Of a DNA stretch of 39,497 nucleotides, positions 23,040 to 31,725 are shown piece by piece (position 1 is the stretch's first letter; each line of letters begins with the position of its first letter). The stretch covers positions 1 through 39,497 of the IMG/VR virus record IMGVR_UViG_3300048927_000334; one strand, written 5' to 3'. The translations under genes and the position numbers were made by a program. The notes under the pieces were generated by a model. That model was not told the DNA's origin. It did no database searches and saw nothing but the letters and a program-made list of their open reading frames with translations. The DNA comes from a virus.

Positions 23040-23972
23040 TTATTTCTTGAATTTGCGATCAGACCACTTGGCGTATTCCGCCATGCTCATTTGCGACGGA
23101 TCTTTGCTCGTCTCGGGGGACGCCGTGCTTTTGAGCGTGGTTAGCGGCTGCGTGGCCTGGGCGGTGGTTTTCGGTGCTGTTTTTTGCTGCCGGATCAGCT
23201 TCTCGCCCAGCATTGCACGATGGAGGACTTTGTAGATCTGCGGTGTCATCGATGCGCGGAGTTGTTCGGCGGTAAAGCCGAAGTCCGTCGCAAATTTCGT
23301 GACTTCCTCGTCCACTTGCTGGTTCCAGCCGGGAATTTCCTTCTGCGCGAATTCGGCCGTTTGGCGCAGGCGGTTGGCAATCTCTTGCTCCGCTTTCACG
23401 CTACGTTCGCCTTCGGCATTTTGCAGGTATTGAGCGACCTGCTGACGCTGCCCCTGAAGCTGCTGGAATTGCCGCCAATGCGACATTGCAGCGACCGGGT
23501 CGGCCTGCTCAAGCTGTTGCCAGTCAATCGACTGGTACTGCTGTAGCTGGCCATCGAGGTTCATCATTACCGCATTGGCTTCGATGAAATCCTTCGAACT
23601 CTGGAAGATTGCGGCGGCTTCCTCGCGAAGCTGCTCTTGTTCCTTCTTGATGGCGGCGGTTTCTTGCGTCTTTTTCGTGTAATCCGCCTGCATCATGAAC
23701 TTGTCTTTGAGCTCAGCCGGCACGCTGTACTTTTTGCCGTCAAACTCGACTTCCACCAGTTCAGGCTCTACCGGGATGAGGTTTGCCAGGGTGTCGTCAA
23801 TACCCGTGTTCTCCTCTGCCGGCGGCTCCTGAACATCCGCATCGTTCCTGAGATGTGCGTCCAGATCGAAAGGCTGCTCCTCTTTCTCTGCCGCGTTCTT
23901 AACGGGCTGCGTTGCTTCGGTTGCTGGCGTGACCAGTCCTTCGCCGGTTGCTTCCGTCGTTACATCAGTCAT
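23040..23972 (-). CDS. Capsid scaffold protein, P22 gp8-like (310 aa)
   Basis: ATG at 23972 (MTDVTTEATGEG) is better placed than the longer frame, with GGGAG ten bases upstream. The protein is highly charged and Gln/Glu-rich with a long coiled coil (QLREEAAAIFQSSKDFIEA, then QQLQGQRQQVAQYL, about 120-200), and ends in a basic helix (AEYAKWSDRKFKK) that is typical of the coat-binding tail of scaffolds. It lies between portal and coat, as in P22. Confidence 0.82.
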   Translation of the reverse strand: MTDVTTEATGEGLVTPATEATQPVKNAAEKEEQPFDLDAHLRNDADVQEPPAEENTGIDDTLANLIPVEPELVEVEFDGKKYSVPAELKDKFMMQADYTKKTQETAAIKKEQEQLREEAAAIFQSSKDFIEANAVMMNLDGQLQQYQSIDWQQLEQADPVAAMSHWRQFQQLQGQRQQVAQYLQNAEGERSVKAEQEIANRLRQTAEFAQKEIPGWNQQVDEEVTKFATDFGFTAEQLRASMTPQIYKVLHRAMLGEKLIRQQKTAPKTTAQATQPLTTLKSTASPETSKDPSQMSMAEYAKWSDRKFKK

Positions 23973-24009
23973 CTGTGGTCGACTCCCTGGAGGTTGGTCG
24001 TGTGGAAAT

Positions 24010-26076
24010 CTATTGGGCCGAGGCGGCGCCAATCATCTTCAAGCCGAGTTCGGCATGATCGTTCTGCTGATCGCCCTCAACCTTCATCCGGTTGGTCAGG
24101 GCGTCATAGGCCTTGATGTCGTGGCCCTGCTTCAGTTGGGCGTTCTCGCCGGTCAGCTTTTGAAGCTGCTGCTGCATCTCCTGCAATTGCTGCTGGATCT
24201 GCGGCGGAATCTCGTTCTGCTTGGCCGGGTTCATCGCCTCGAAGCGCTTGGCAATCTCGTCAGCACCGGGCCAGTCGAAGTTGCGGGCCATGATGTCGGC
24301 AACGAACGGCGCGGCCTGCGGGAAGGCCCGGACAAGCTCCGTCATCTGGGCCGCTGCTTCCTCGCGCCGTGTGGTGAAGCTCGGGCCTGTTGTCACCGTC
24401 AGGTCGTATTTCCCCGCGGTGAGGTCGTGTATGGCCGCAATTACCTGTCCCTTTTCATCCTGAACAGGCTGACCATCTGGGCCAATGGCTGGCTGTGGCG
24501 TCCGGCTGTTGACCGTTACCGACTGCGCGGTTCCATCCTCGCCAATGATACGAATGATGCGCTCACGGGTGTAAACCTTCGGGATCAGGTCGATCAGGAT
24601 TCGGCCGGTGTGGCGAATGGCGCGCGACAGGTTATCGATGAAGTGGAATGTTGAAACATCGCCTTCGCGCTGGCGTGCCATAATGGCTTTGCCGCTGGTC
24701 TCATTCGACCGGGCGCCAAGCGAAGCATCATAAACGCCGATGATGGCCTTCATGTTGTCCGAACTCTGCATTGCCTGTGATATGGCGCCGACAGCCTGCC
24801 CGCCATCCAGCGGTTGGCGAATAGGAGCCTCGGTATCGTATTCGAGATACGCGTGGCTCTTCGTATTTGCCGTCGCCCAATTGGGGTCAGCATCAAACGT
24901 TCCTGTCTTGCCAACCCACGGAACCTTCGGGGCAAGGGCGACAACCTCTGTTGCCGTCGTTTGCCAGTAGTTGAACATCCGCTGACTGTCTTTCGCGTCA
25001 TGGATCAGGCTGCGGAAGTACCGCTTGCCCTCAACAATGATTTCATCACCGTAAACCGGGACAATCGGGATATACTTGCCGGGCCACTCGTTGATTTCCA
25101 GCACGTCGGCGCCAGTCATGATGACCTGACGAACCTTGTGAACTTTACGCTTGCGGCGCATTTCCTTGCCGTTTGCGTCCGTCTCGATCGTCAATTGCCC
25201 GTTCGCAAGACCAAAGCGGATAGCGTCCATGACGTCATCAGTGCCGGCGCTGGAGTATTTGTCATCCTCCCTTCCATCTTTGCCCATGATCTCGCTGACG
25301 CGGTAGATATGGCCGTTTGAGAGCTTGACAATCTCTTCTTCCTCGACGCGCCGAGTCCACCACTCAGCGACGAGAACGCCATCCTCAGTGACCCATGAGC
25401 CCTTGAGCGACGACCACGATTCCGTGTCCCAATCGACAGGCGTGTCTTTCGCGTAATCGACGTTGACGTCGTCGCCATCAACGTTCTTGGACTTGCCGTA
25501 CTTGGCCTTGAAAGCCTCCTTGGAAAGCCGCTCGACAATGAAGGCGACATTCCAGTCTGACGAATCCGCGCACATGCTATCAGGATCGCCGTAGACGGAA
25601 AACTGGTTGGCAACCCGGTCAATGGAAAGGTCCATGTCGAACGTGTCGTCATAGGCGTAATCCATGCCGATGCGCCAGTAACCGAAACCGCCGGAAACGC
25701 TTTGCTCTATGGCGGTGTCGTAAGCCACATCAGAGTTGGACGTATACTCGATGTTGCGGATCAGGCCGTTGATAACGTCGGCCGTCTTCGGGTCTGACCC
25801 GCTATCCACTGGATGAACCTTGATTTGCGGCTTGTTCTGACGCGCATCGTTGACCACCTGGCGAATGAAGGGCTTCATTCGATTTATGGTGAGCATCGGG
25901 CGGTCTTCCTGTCTCCTCTGGTTCGCAACATCGTCAGGCCATTGCTGCGAAAGTCGAGAAAAACGGATGTCATCAAGTCCAGTCTCGCGATTTTCGGACT
26001 CGTAGTCGCTGCATCGCTGGAACGCCTTCCGCCCTTCGGTCAGCAGATCGCTGGAATTCTGCTTACTGTCGGCCAT
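24010..26076 (-). CDS. Portal protein, P22 gp1-like (688 aa)
   Basis: ATG at 26076 (MADSKQNSSDLL) is chosen, with GGAAGAG upstream; the long frame above it lacks a site and overlaps a separate gene. Conserved P22-portal regions are visible: FSRLSQQWPDDVANQRR, then PMLTINRMKPFIRQVVND, and GGFGYWRIG. The C-terminal third contains Gln-rich helices (PPQIQQQLQEMQQQLQKL) and corresponds to the barrel end that extends into the capsid. The 688 aa length is close to P22's 725. It forms the dodecamer through which DNA is packaged. Confidence 0.9.
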   Translation of the reverse strand: MADSKQNSSDLLTEGRKAFQRCSDYESENRETGLDDIRFSRLSQQWPDDVANQRRQEDRPMLTINRMKPFIRQVVNDARQNKPQIKVHPVDSGSDPKTADVINGLIRNIEYTSNSDVAYDTAIEQSVSGGFGYWRIGMDYAYDDTFDMDLSIDRVANQFSVYGDPDSMCADSSDWNVAFIVERLSKEAFKAKYGKSKNVDGDDVNVDYAKDTPVDWDTESWSSLKGSWVTEDGVLVAEWWTRRVEEEEIVKLSNGHIYRVSEIMGKDGREDDKYSSAGTDDVMDAIRFGLANGQLTIETDANGKEMRRKRKVHKVRQVIMTGADVLEINEWPGKYIPIVPVYGDEIIVEGKRYFRSLIHDAKDSQRMFNYWQTTATEVVALAPKVPWVGKTGTFDADPNWATANTKSHAYLEYDTEAPIRQPLDGGQAVGAISQAMQSSDNMKAIIGVYDASLGARSNETSGKAIMARQREGDVSTFHFIDNLSRAIRHTGRILIDLIPKVYTRERIIRIIGEDGTAQSVTVNSRTPQPAIGPDGQPVQDEKGQVIAAIHDLTAGKYDLTVTTGPSFTTRREEAAAQMTELVRAFPQAAPFVADIMARNFDWPGADEIAKRFEAMNPAKQNEIPPQIQQQLQEMQQQLQKLTGENAQLKQGHDIKAYDALTNRMKVEGDQQNDHAELGLKMIGAASAQ

Positions 26077-26245
26077 TGACGCTCTTCCACTCGATTGAAA
26101 TTCTGTTTTCCGCCTCGACAACGGCTTCCCGGTATTCGCCCCGATCACCCCATTTTTCTGTGAGAGCCATTCTTGCCAAAGCTTCATCGGCAGCAGAGAC
26201 AGGCTGGGCTATATCGACGCCAATATGGTCTGAACGTTCGGTCAT
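26063..26245 (-). CDS. Small protein between terminase and portal (60 aa)
   Basis: The ATG overlaps the terminase stop (TGATG arrangement) and its 3' end overlaps the portal start by 14 bases. The product (start MTERSDHIGVDIAQPV, end SIEWKSVNGRQ) is a short acidic helical protein. Overlaps on both sides mark it as a real, translationally coupled gene. Its function is unknown. Confidence 0.6.
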   Translation of the reverse strand: MTERSDHIGVDIAQPVSAADEALARMALTEKWGDRGEYREAVVEAENRISIEWKSVNGRQ

Positions 26246-27768
26246 CAGGACATCCATCCATGTGAAGAAGTGCTGCGGCGATCAGGCCGCTTTTCTGCTG
26301 TTTTTCGAGGCGATTTGTAACCGTCCGTGAATGTCATGAACCCGTCAGCGCCATGGCTGTGCGCGTCATGCCTTGGGTAGCTGCGAAATACGCCGAGCTT
26401 TTCGTCCCAATCGCGGCTGTAGTTTTCCAGATGAAGAATGCCCTGCGCACAGCCCACCTCATCGAAGCAGCAGCTGGGCAGCTTGGCGCGAATCCCCATG
26501 ATGGAATTGATCTTGTCCGGGTTTCGCTCAACCGTTTCGAAGATGAAGCCCTGCTTGGCCGACATCGTCTTGATGGTCTCTGCTTGCCCCGCTGTCGTCG
26601 TCTGGCGTCGATGGTCAACGTCATGCGGCCCGTAGTGCTTGCCCCACCGTGCGCCGCGCTGTGCCGCCCACTTGTCCAGCCAGTTGAAATAGTGGCCGAG
26701 ACCCATACCGCTGTCTTCGAAGTAACCGGGGAACCGATGCTCTCCCGCCACCTCTTGATGCAGCCATATCGTCTGGTTGTCGTTCAGGCCGAAATCCCAG
26801 AAGGTATTGACGGCGATGTTCGGCACAAACGGGAAAGAACCGATCCGGCCCAACTGGCGCAGCGTGCGCATCTCCTTGCCGAAATACGCGCCTTCCTTTG
26901 CTGCCCGGAAAGCTTCGTCAGGAGTGGACGGAAACTCTTTCCACATGTCCTCACCCTGTTCGGCCTTCTTAGCCACGTACCACCATTTCTGTGGCTCTGT
27001 GAGCCGTATGCCGTGCTCTTCCTGAAGCCCCGCGAAATAGACCGCGTCCTCTTCAGTGATCAGCGTGGGCTTGCTCAGCTGGTATGAGCCATCTTCCCAC
27101 CATGCGAAGAAGTGGAACCGATAATCCATCTCGCCGGGTTCACGGCCTGCATCCAGAATCTTCCGAGACGCCTGCACCTTTTCGTAGAAGTCGCCGCCCC
27201 TGCCTTCTGCCGTGCTTTCGATGAAACCAAGCTGCCCAGCTGCCAGAGTGTTCAGCGAACCGGACTTCACTTCCTTGGCCTTGTCAGGCGTCTTTGCGCA
27301 GATCTTCCCGTATTCGGAGATATGCAGAAAGTTCTTCGTGCCAGATCGCAGGGAAACGCCCACCTCGACGCCCGAGCCATTGCTGAACTCTATCTCCGTC
27401 GAATTGTCCGACACGATTTGAACAGTGCGCTGGATCGGCGCGGGCAGCTTGTCATAGGCGTACTTGATGCGCTCAAGCAGGTTCTGCGCATTCTTCTTCG
27501 TGTCAGCGATAAGACCGGCCGCGAAGTTCGAATTGAATATGCAGCAGTCCAGCGCCAGCAGCAGAATAAAGGTCGAGAAACCCATCTGCCGCGCCTTGAG
27601 GATGATGTTCAGGTAATGAAGCTCATCCAGCAGCTTTTCCTGCGCCGGGTTCATCTTGAACAGCACGACGTTGCCGTGCTTGTCCTTGATGTAATAGAGG
27701 TTATTCAGGCGCCAGCGTCGGTCAGACCATTGCGCAACGATGTCCTCACTTAGTGCGGGTTTTTCCAT
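26245..27768 (-). CDS. Terminase large subunit (507 aa)
   Basis: An ATPase domain has an adapted Walker A (KARQMGFSTF, around R60-S65) and a hydrophobic Walker B with acidic partner (NFLHISEYGK). The C-terminal nuclease begins at WDFGLNDNQTIW with its first catalytic Asp. Size fits P22 gp2 (499 aa). It packages DNA with the TerS at 27746-28204, overlapping it by 23 bases, and works at the portal. Headful packaging would be expected by analogy with P22. Confidence 0.9.
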   Translation of the reverse strand: MEKPALSEDIVAQWSDRRWRLNNLYYIKDKHGNVVLFKMNPAQEKLLDELHYLNIILKARQMGFSTFILLLALDCCIFNSNFAAGLIADTKKNAQNLLERIKYAYDKLPAPIQRTVQIVSDNSTEIEFSNGSGVEVGVSLRSGTKNFLHISEYGKICAKTPDKAKEVKSGSLNTLAAGQLGFIESTAEGRGGDFYEKVQASRKILDAGREPGEMDYRFHFFAWWEDGSYQLSKPTLITEEDAVYFAGLQEEHGIRLTEPQKWWYVAKKAEQGEDMWKEFPSTPDEAFRAAKEGAYFGKEMRTLRQLGRIGSFPFVPNIAVNTFWDFGLNDNQTIWLHQEVAGEHRFPGYFEDSGMGLGHYFNWLDKWAAQRGARWGKHYGPHDVDHRRQTTTAGQAETIKTMSAKQGFIFETVERNPDKINSIMGIRAKLPSCCFDEVGCAQGILHLENYSRDWDEKLGVFRSYPRHDAHSHGADGFMTFTDGYKSPRKTAEKRPDRRSTSSHGWMS

Positions 27769-28204
27769 CGATCGCCTTCATCAGCGCCATTACGCTGTCG
27801 CCAGCCTCAAGCGTCGTCTTCTGCTCGACATCGATCTTGTCGCCGTATTTCTTCGGTCGCATCCGGGCAGCAACCCATTTGCGCGTCTCGATTTGCAACC
27901 GGCGATGCTCGGTCATGTCGAAGGTGGTTTCTTCCAGCTTTCCGTCCGAAGTCCGCTTCGTTTTCTTGCCCAGCTTCGGCCGGTCGGCAATCTCGACAAT
28001 CTCGTCAACGAAGTGATCAGCCTGGGCTTCGCGCGCACGCGCGTACTGGTCAGCGAACTCCGCATTTTGATGCAGCCATTTGAACACCGTCGTCTTTGAC
28101 GGCATTGCGTCATTTCTGCATATCGCTCTCAGGCTCAGACCGTTGGCGAGGCGTTCACAGATCGCGTCAGCGGTGCGCTGATTGAATTCCGTCTTCCTAC
28201 CCAT
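27746..28204 (-). CDS. Terminase small subunit (152 aa)
   Basis: The N-terminal helix-turn-helix (ADAICERLANGLSLRAICRN and KTTVFKWL) recognises phage DNA, and the C-terminal part is a charged oligomerisation region (ADHFVDEIVEIAD). Length fits P22 gp3 (162 aa). The overlap with TerL shows a joint unit. The promoter of the late genes is probably just upstream in 28205-28300, but I cannot fix its boxes. Confidence 0.85.
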   Translation of the reverse strand: MGRKTEFNQRTADAICERLANGLSLRAICRNDAMPSKTTVFKWLHQNAEFADQYARAREAQADHFVDEIVEIADRPKLGKKTKRTSDGKLEETTFDMTEHRRLQIETRKWVAARMRPKKYGDKIDVEQKTTLEAGDSVMALMKAIDGKTRTK

Positions 28205-28304
28205 CGGTTACTCTGCTTTTCTAGGTTAACCATCAATAGTGCTTCCTGGTTGAAAAAACCGACGCACCAATGCATCGTTCCTGTCAGTCAAACAGGAGCG
28301 GAAA

Positions 28305-28508
28305 ATGAAACTGTTGAAATTTACCAGAACGTCCCCGCAGGGCGCTGAAGTGGCGATCAACCCGGAGTTTGTCGTTTCCGTCACTAAGCATAACGACAAA
28401 ACGGCTATTCATCTTGCTGCCCCGGGCGGTGATAGTAACCTAACTTATCATGTGGCCGAAGACTTTAGTTTCGTCGTTTCCCGTCTGCAAGGAATAGCAA
28501 CTAGCTGA
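28305..28508 (+). CDS. Small unknown protein (67 aa)
   Basis: ATG 28305 follows AGGAGCGGAAA, an excellent site. The protein starts MKLLKFTRTSPQGAEVAINP and is a compact beta-rich domain with no membrane segment. It is transcribed away from the terminase genes into the accessory pocket, so it probably is expressed from its own promoter and belongs to the moron region. Confidence 0.55.
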   Translation: MKLLKFTRTSPQGAEVAINPEFVVSVTKHNDKTAIHLAAPGGDSNLTYHVAEDFSFVVSRLQGIATS

Positions 28509-28552
28509 CCTTGCGTTCCTGAATACTGGCGTAGACAACCTTGGCGGATGGG

Positions 28553-28792
28553 ATGGGTGACGAGAAGCGATTTTATGTGAAAGTGTTCCCACCTCACTGT
28601 AGGGCTCGCATTCACAAGTCAGAATGCAAACACTGCCGAAACGGCCAGGGCCAAGAGAACCAAGACAAGGGTACTGGCCCGACTTACTGGGAAGGCTTTA
28701 CGACCTACTCGTCGGCGGCATCGTTCATGGGGTCGCTCGGGCCAAGATTCAAAGACGTGGGCGCTTGCCAATACTGCAAACCCACGGGCTAA
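28553..28792 (+). CDS. Small zinc-ribbon-like protein (79 aa)
   Basis: ATG 28553 (MGDEKRFYVKVF) is preceded by GGCGGATGG; an upstream TTG at 28541 is also possible. It shows a metal-binding pattern with two Cys/His clusters: CRARIHKSECKHC near the start and CQYC near the end, with TYWEGFTTYSSAASFMGS between. This fits a small Zn-ribbon protein found scattered in Rhizobiales genomes and phages. Nothing shows its target. It ends about 150 bases before the 3' end of the convergent KAP gene. Confidence 0.55.
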   Translation: MGDEKRFYVKVFPPHCRARIHKSECKHCRNGQGQENQDKGTGPTYWEGFTTYSSAASFMGSLGPRFKDVGACQYCKPTG

Positions 28793-28887
28793 CGCCCTAC
28801 AGCTCTTGCTCGGTGGTGGTCATGCGGCATCACCGAGATAGTTGTTAACACCCCACTTACGCCGGCTGGCAAATCCCAGAAATTAGA

Positions 28888-28920
28888 AAGGCAGCTTTCG
28901 CCGCCTAACTCAATTTTTTT
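28888..28920 (+). terminator. Weak terminator-like hairpin after the zinc-ribbon gene
   Basis: The stem AGGCAGC/GCCGCCT (one mismatch) with a TTTC loop is followed after about eight bases by seven T. It lies between the convergent zinc-ribbon and KAP genes. The distance from stem to T-run makes it a weak call. Confidence 0.35.
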
Positions 28921-28945
28921 GAATATGTCACTGCAACGGTTACAC

Positions 28946-30361
28946 CTATCGATCGCTCGTAAGTCTACCAGCATTTACCACCAAAGGAAGTATCTGCGCC
29001 TGTATAGACGGTTGCACGTCGTCAACATAAACTCCGTTCCATTCAGGCCTGAATATCCCAGAGACATAATCTTCTACGATGCCTTCTGATCCATTTGCGT
29101 TCATGGAGTAGCTTAGTGCGCCGAGTTTCGATTTTGCTTGGGCGTAAATCGACATCATGTAGAATGATCGATCTATTTCGGAGCCATCGCGATCACGACG
29201 ATACCTCTTCATTACCCAATTGCGCTTATTGCGAAAATCTCCGTCATCCGGCCATTGTGCTTTGCCGGTTAGATAAAAATTCGCGCATACAGGAAACAAC
29301 AATGAAATATCCATAGGTATCTTGTGTGGCCAGGATACCGCAGTGTTTTCGATTACCTCCATCACTTGAAAAATAGCCCTTAAATCGAAATCCATGGCCC
29401 GACATCCGGTCCAGATTGCCTCATCTAATTTATCCTGAGGAGCCCGTATTTTCCCAGCGGGAAGGCCCTCACATAGAGCGCTAACAAGTTCTTCTATCGA
29501 AGGTTCCTCAAAAACGTATGTTCGATCAAAGAACCTTTTAAGATAGCTGAAACCATCGAAGCCTGCACCATAGGCCCCCGCTATAGAATGTTTGAGTTGG
29601 TCCGAATTTGTTGCGAAGACGAAAATCACACCATCAACATCGAATAGATGCTTAACGCGCTCCAGCAATTGCACTGCATAGCTTGGACGGCACCTATCAA
29701 GTTCATCCACGAGAATGAAGATTGGCTTTTTTGCCTCTCCACCCAAAGCCTTCACGACTTGAGAAAGTCTTTTACGAAAATCAGATGTGGCCTTCTCGGT
29801 AGTCTGGAAGCCTTCAATCATTGCCTCGAGCGTACCGTCGAATAGCTTCTCGAACTGCCCAGCAATAGCCTGTCCACCTTCTTCTAAAACCGTATGGGCA
29901 ATGTCGCCAGAAGCAATCTCACCCAACTCGTCGAGCGATACACCTGTGTGCTTCTTTATGAGGCCCTTAGTAACCGCGCCTGCAACTCTAAGTGCGATCG
30001 CACCGCCGCTGGATTTCGCTTTCTGCCATGAAGACTGTAGCGTAGATTGCTCTTTTAGGTGAGGCGCAAACGCGCCATCAATCGCAGCCATAATAGCCAC
30101 GTAGGGGTCCTGAGCATGGTCGTCCTTCCATGCATTTATGCGGACCACAATATGTTTACGCTGAACCGCGTCTTCAGCGAAACCATCAAGAAAAAAGCTC
30201 TTTCCACCTCCCCAAACAGAGTCCACATTCAACACGTATGAACCGGGTCTGTCCTGCTCCCGTCTTTTCGCTACTTGGCCAACCAAAAAATTATACAAAA
30301 ACTCAGCGTCTTGCTTGCGGCCTAGCTTGTCTTTTTTCCAATAATTCACTTTATGATTCAT
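28946..30361 (-). CDS. KAP-family P-loop NTPase (471 aa)
   Basis: The ATG follows AAAGGAGCAAGGAACA. The KAP hallmarks are present in order: Walker A DSVWGGGKSFF at about 47-57, the motif RINAWKDDHAQDPYVAI at about 74-90, and Walker B FILVDELDRCRP at about 215-226, followed by FVFATNS (sensor-like). KAP NTPases are STAND-related proteins, several involved in phage exclusion (PifA of F is the classic). The long region between the Walker motifs contains only a weakly hydrophobic stretch (GGAIALRVAGAVTKGLIKK), so this member may lack its own membrane helices. It is the main candidate for a defence or exclusion moron in this prophage. Its composition is more A/T-rich than the late genes. Confidence 0.88.
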   Translation of the reverse strand: MNHKVNYWKKDKLGRKQDAEFLYNFLVGQVAKRREQDRPGSYVLNVDSVWGGGKSFFLDGFAEDAVQRKHIVVRINAWKDDHAQDPYVAIMAAIDGAFAPHLKEQSTLQSSWQKAKSSGGAIALRVAGAVTKGLIKKHTGVSLDELGEIASGDIAHTVLEEGGQAIAGQFEKLFDGTLEAMIEGFQTTEKATSDFRKRLSQVVKALGGEAKKPIFILVDELDRCRPSYAVQLLERVKHLFDVDGVIFVFATNSDQLKHSIAGAYGAGFDGFSYLKRFFDRTYVFEEPSIEELVSALCEGLPAGKIRAPQDKLDEAIWTGCRAMDFDLRAIFQVMEVIENTAVSWPHKIPMDISLLFPVCANFYLTGKAQWPDDGDFRNKRNWVMKRYRRDRDGSEIDRSFYMMSIYAQAKSKLGALSYSMNANGSEGIVEDYVSGIFRPEWNGVYVDDVQPSIQAQILPLVVNAGRLTSDR

Positions 30362-30391
30362 TGTTCCTTGCTCCTTTACAGGAGAAGTGAA

Positions 30392-30420
30392 ATCAAAAAA
30401 TCATGCATAACGCGAGTCAA
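30392..30420 (-). promoter_or_regulatory. Candidate sigma-70 promoter of the KAP gene
   Basis: On the minus strand TTGACT (30420-30415) and TTTGAT (30397-30392) are separated by 17 bases, about 30 bases before the KAP ATG. Its -35 box lies inside the inverted repeat 30414-30431, so a repressor there would block it. Confidence 0.45.
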
Positions 30421-30431
30421 TTAATCGACTC
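30414..30431. promoter_or_regulatory. Inverted repeat (candidate operator) between KAP and TM/coiled-coil genes
   Basis: GAGTC-AATTAATC-GACTC is an 18-bp near-palindrome. A second hairpin, GCGTGC/GCACGC (30434-30448), follows on the plus strand and is followed by a T-run. Both lie in the shared intergenic region of the divergent genes and could control both. Confidence 0.45.
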
Positions 30432-30539
30432 ATGCGTGCATCGCACGCCGCGCGGTTTTTTGATGTTGCTCGTTTTGTTGGCGCTAGGACCGGACCTTGC
30501 TTTCTAATTAGAGACGCGATTGATTACCTTGTGCGTTCT

Positions 30540-31010
30540 ATGGAGCTTTTAGAGTTGAATATTCCATCCTGGGAATTTTGGAATAATCCAACCACTTGGG
30601 GAGCGGTGGTTGCTATAATATTTACCGCAGTCGGAGGCTTTCTAGCCTCTTGGAACGGCGCGCAACAGAATGCTGATATCGCTTTAGAAAGATTTCGGCG
30701 AGAAAATGCTGATGCGGCGCTTCTAGCAATTCAAAACGGGCAAACTCGTATATCAGCCCAAGGCGACCAAGCTGCTCAGACACATCAAGAAATTCTTGAG
30801 AGACTCAGGCGAAGCACTGTTTCGGAACTACTAGAGGTATATCGGTTAACTACTAACGCGCCCCTACCTGCAGGCTACGGTAAAGATTGGTGGCCCATCG
30901 AATGGATAAACTCTCAACTGGCAGATAAAGAAGAACGTTTTTTTGTGGCAAAAAATAAAGAGGGTAGACTGGAATACATAACGGGTAAGCCACGCGTCCC
31001 AATGCAATGA
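30540..31010 (+). CDS. Single-pass membrane protein with coiled coil, divergent from KAP (156 aa)
   Basis: One transmembrane helix (WGAVVAIIFTAVGGFLASW, about 19-37) is followed by a charged helical region (ADIALERFRRENADAALLAI, about 45-105) that looks like a coiled coil, and then a compact C-terminal domain with several Trp and Glu. ATG 30540 is chosen because the long frame from 30432 begins in a hairpin region; 30432 remains possible. It shares the intergenic region with the KAP gene. A membrane partner for a KAP protein lacking TM helices is an attractive hypothesis. Confidence 0.6.
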   Translation: MELLELNIPSWEFWNNPTTWGAVVAIIFTAVGGFLASWNGAQQNADIALERFRRENADAALLAIQNGQTRISAQGDQAAQTHQEILERLRRSTVSELLEVYRLTTNAPLPAGYGKDWWPIEWINSQLADKEERFFVAKNKEGRLEYITGKPRVPMQ

Positions 31011-31110
31011 GCGGTTCGGAGCTTCCCCGCCGACTTCGCGATTCACGCTTACCATCGATTTGCTCTTTACCTCAATATTAACTTCTCTGTGGACCCCGGT
31101 CTTTCATCCG

Positions 31111-31725
31111 CTATGTGGCGGGCATTTCTTCGGGCGATGTCCACGAACGCAAACCCGATCTTATTGATTTGCCCGTGTGTTTTGTCTCCTCGTGGGCCAC
31201 TTGTAAACCCGTCTCCAAAGGCCAGACCGTCCCATTCTGGCGAACGCCTTCTTCAATTATTTGCAAAGACCGAACAATCCAGCGCTGAACTGTTCGTTTA
31301 ACCCACGCCTTTTTTTGCGGATTGCGCCGGTTTCGGTTGTTCAGATACCGACTCCAATCCCATCCGCGGGCCTTCACCTCTGCATAGGCAAGCAGCACCT
31401 GGCGGGTTTCATCGTCCCAGATGAAGCGCCTGATCCAGTCAAATGCTTCTTCCATCCGTGATACGCGTTCCCGTGAACACTTCGCACGGCGTTCGGTTCG
31501 CCGGCGTTCAGATGCTTCCATTTCCTTTTTCCAGCGGCCGCCTTCAGCGATATCCTCGCGCTCTCTGGCAAAGTTTTCGGCTGGCGTGTGGATGTAGTCT
31601 GGCATGGATGATCCGAAAGCCTGCGGCCCGACACGAACCGGTAGGGCGATATCGGTTTCGAACGCCTCTATCAGCCGCTCGAGAATGCCGCTTTGTGCTT
31701 CGGTCATGGATGCGTTTTTGCTCAT
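31111..31725 (-). CDS. Phage early/late-control protein, possibly DUF6362-like (204 aa)
   Basis: The start ATG overlaps the upstream stop (ATGA). The C-terminal half has a helix-turn-helix-like pattern: RMEEAFDWIRRF, then EVKARGWDWSRYL and KAWVKRTVQRWIVRSLQII, reminiscent of the DUF6362 proteins of Rhizobiales phages that carry a Trp/Arg-rich HTH. The N-terminal half is charged and helical. As the last gene of the leftward early chain it may regulate the late genes downstream, but this is a guess. Confidence 0.55.
   Translation of the reverse strand: MSKNASMTEAQSGILERLIEAFETDIALPVRVGPQAFGSSMPDYIHTPAENFAREREDIAEGGRWKKEMEASERRRTERRAKCSRERVSRMEEAFDWIRRFIWDDETRQVLLAYAEVKARGWDWSRYLNNRNRRNPQKKAWVKRTVQRWIVRSLQIIEEGVRQNGTVWPLETGLQVAHEETKHTGKSIRSGLRSWTSPEEMPAT

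Noticed and set aside
26353-27087. Plus-strand open frame (244 aa) opposite the terminase
   Set aside because: Antisense shadow of the terminase large subunit; no start signal.
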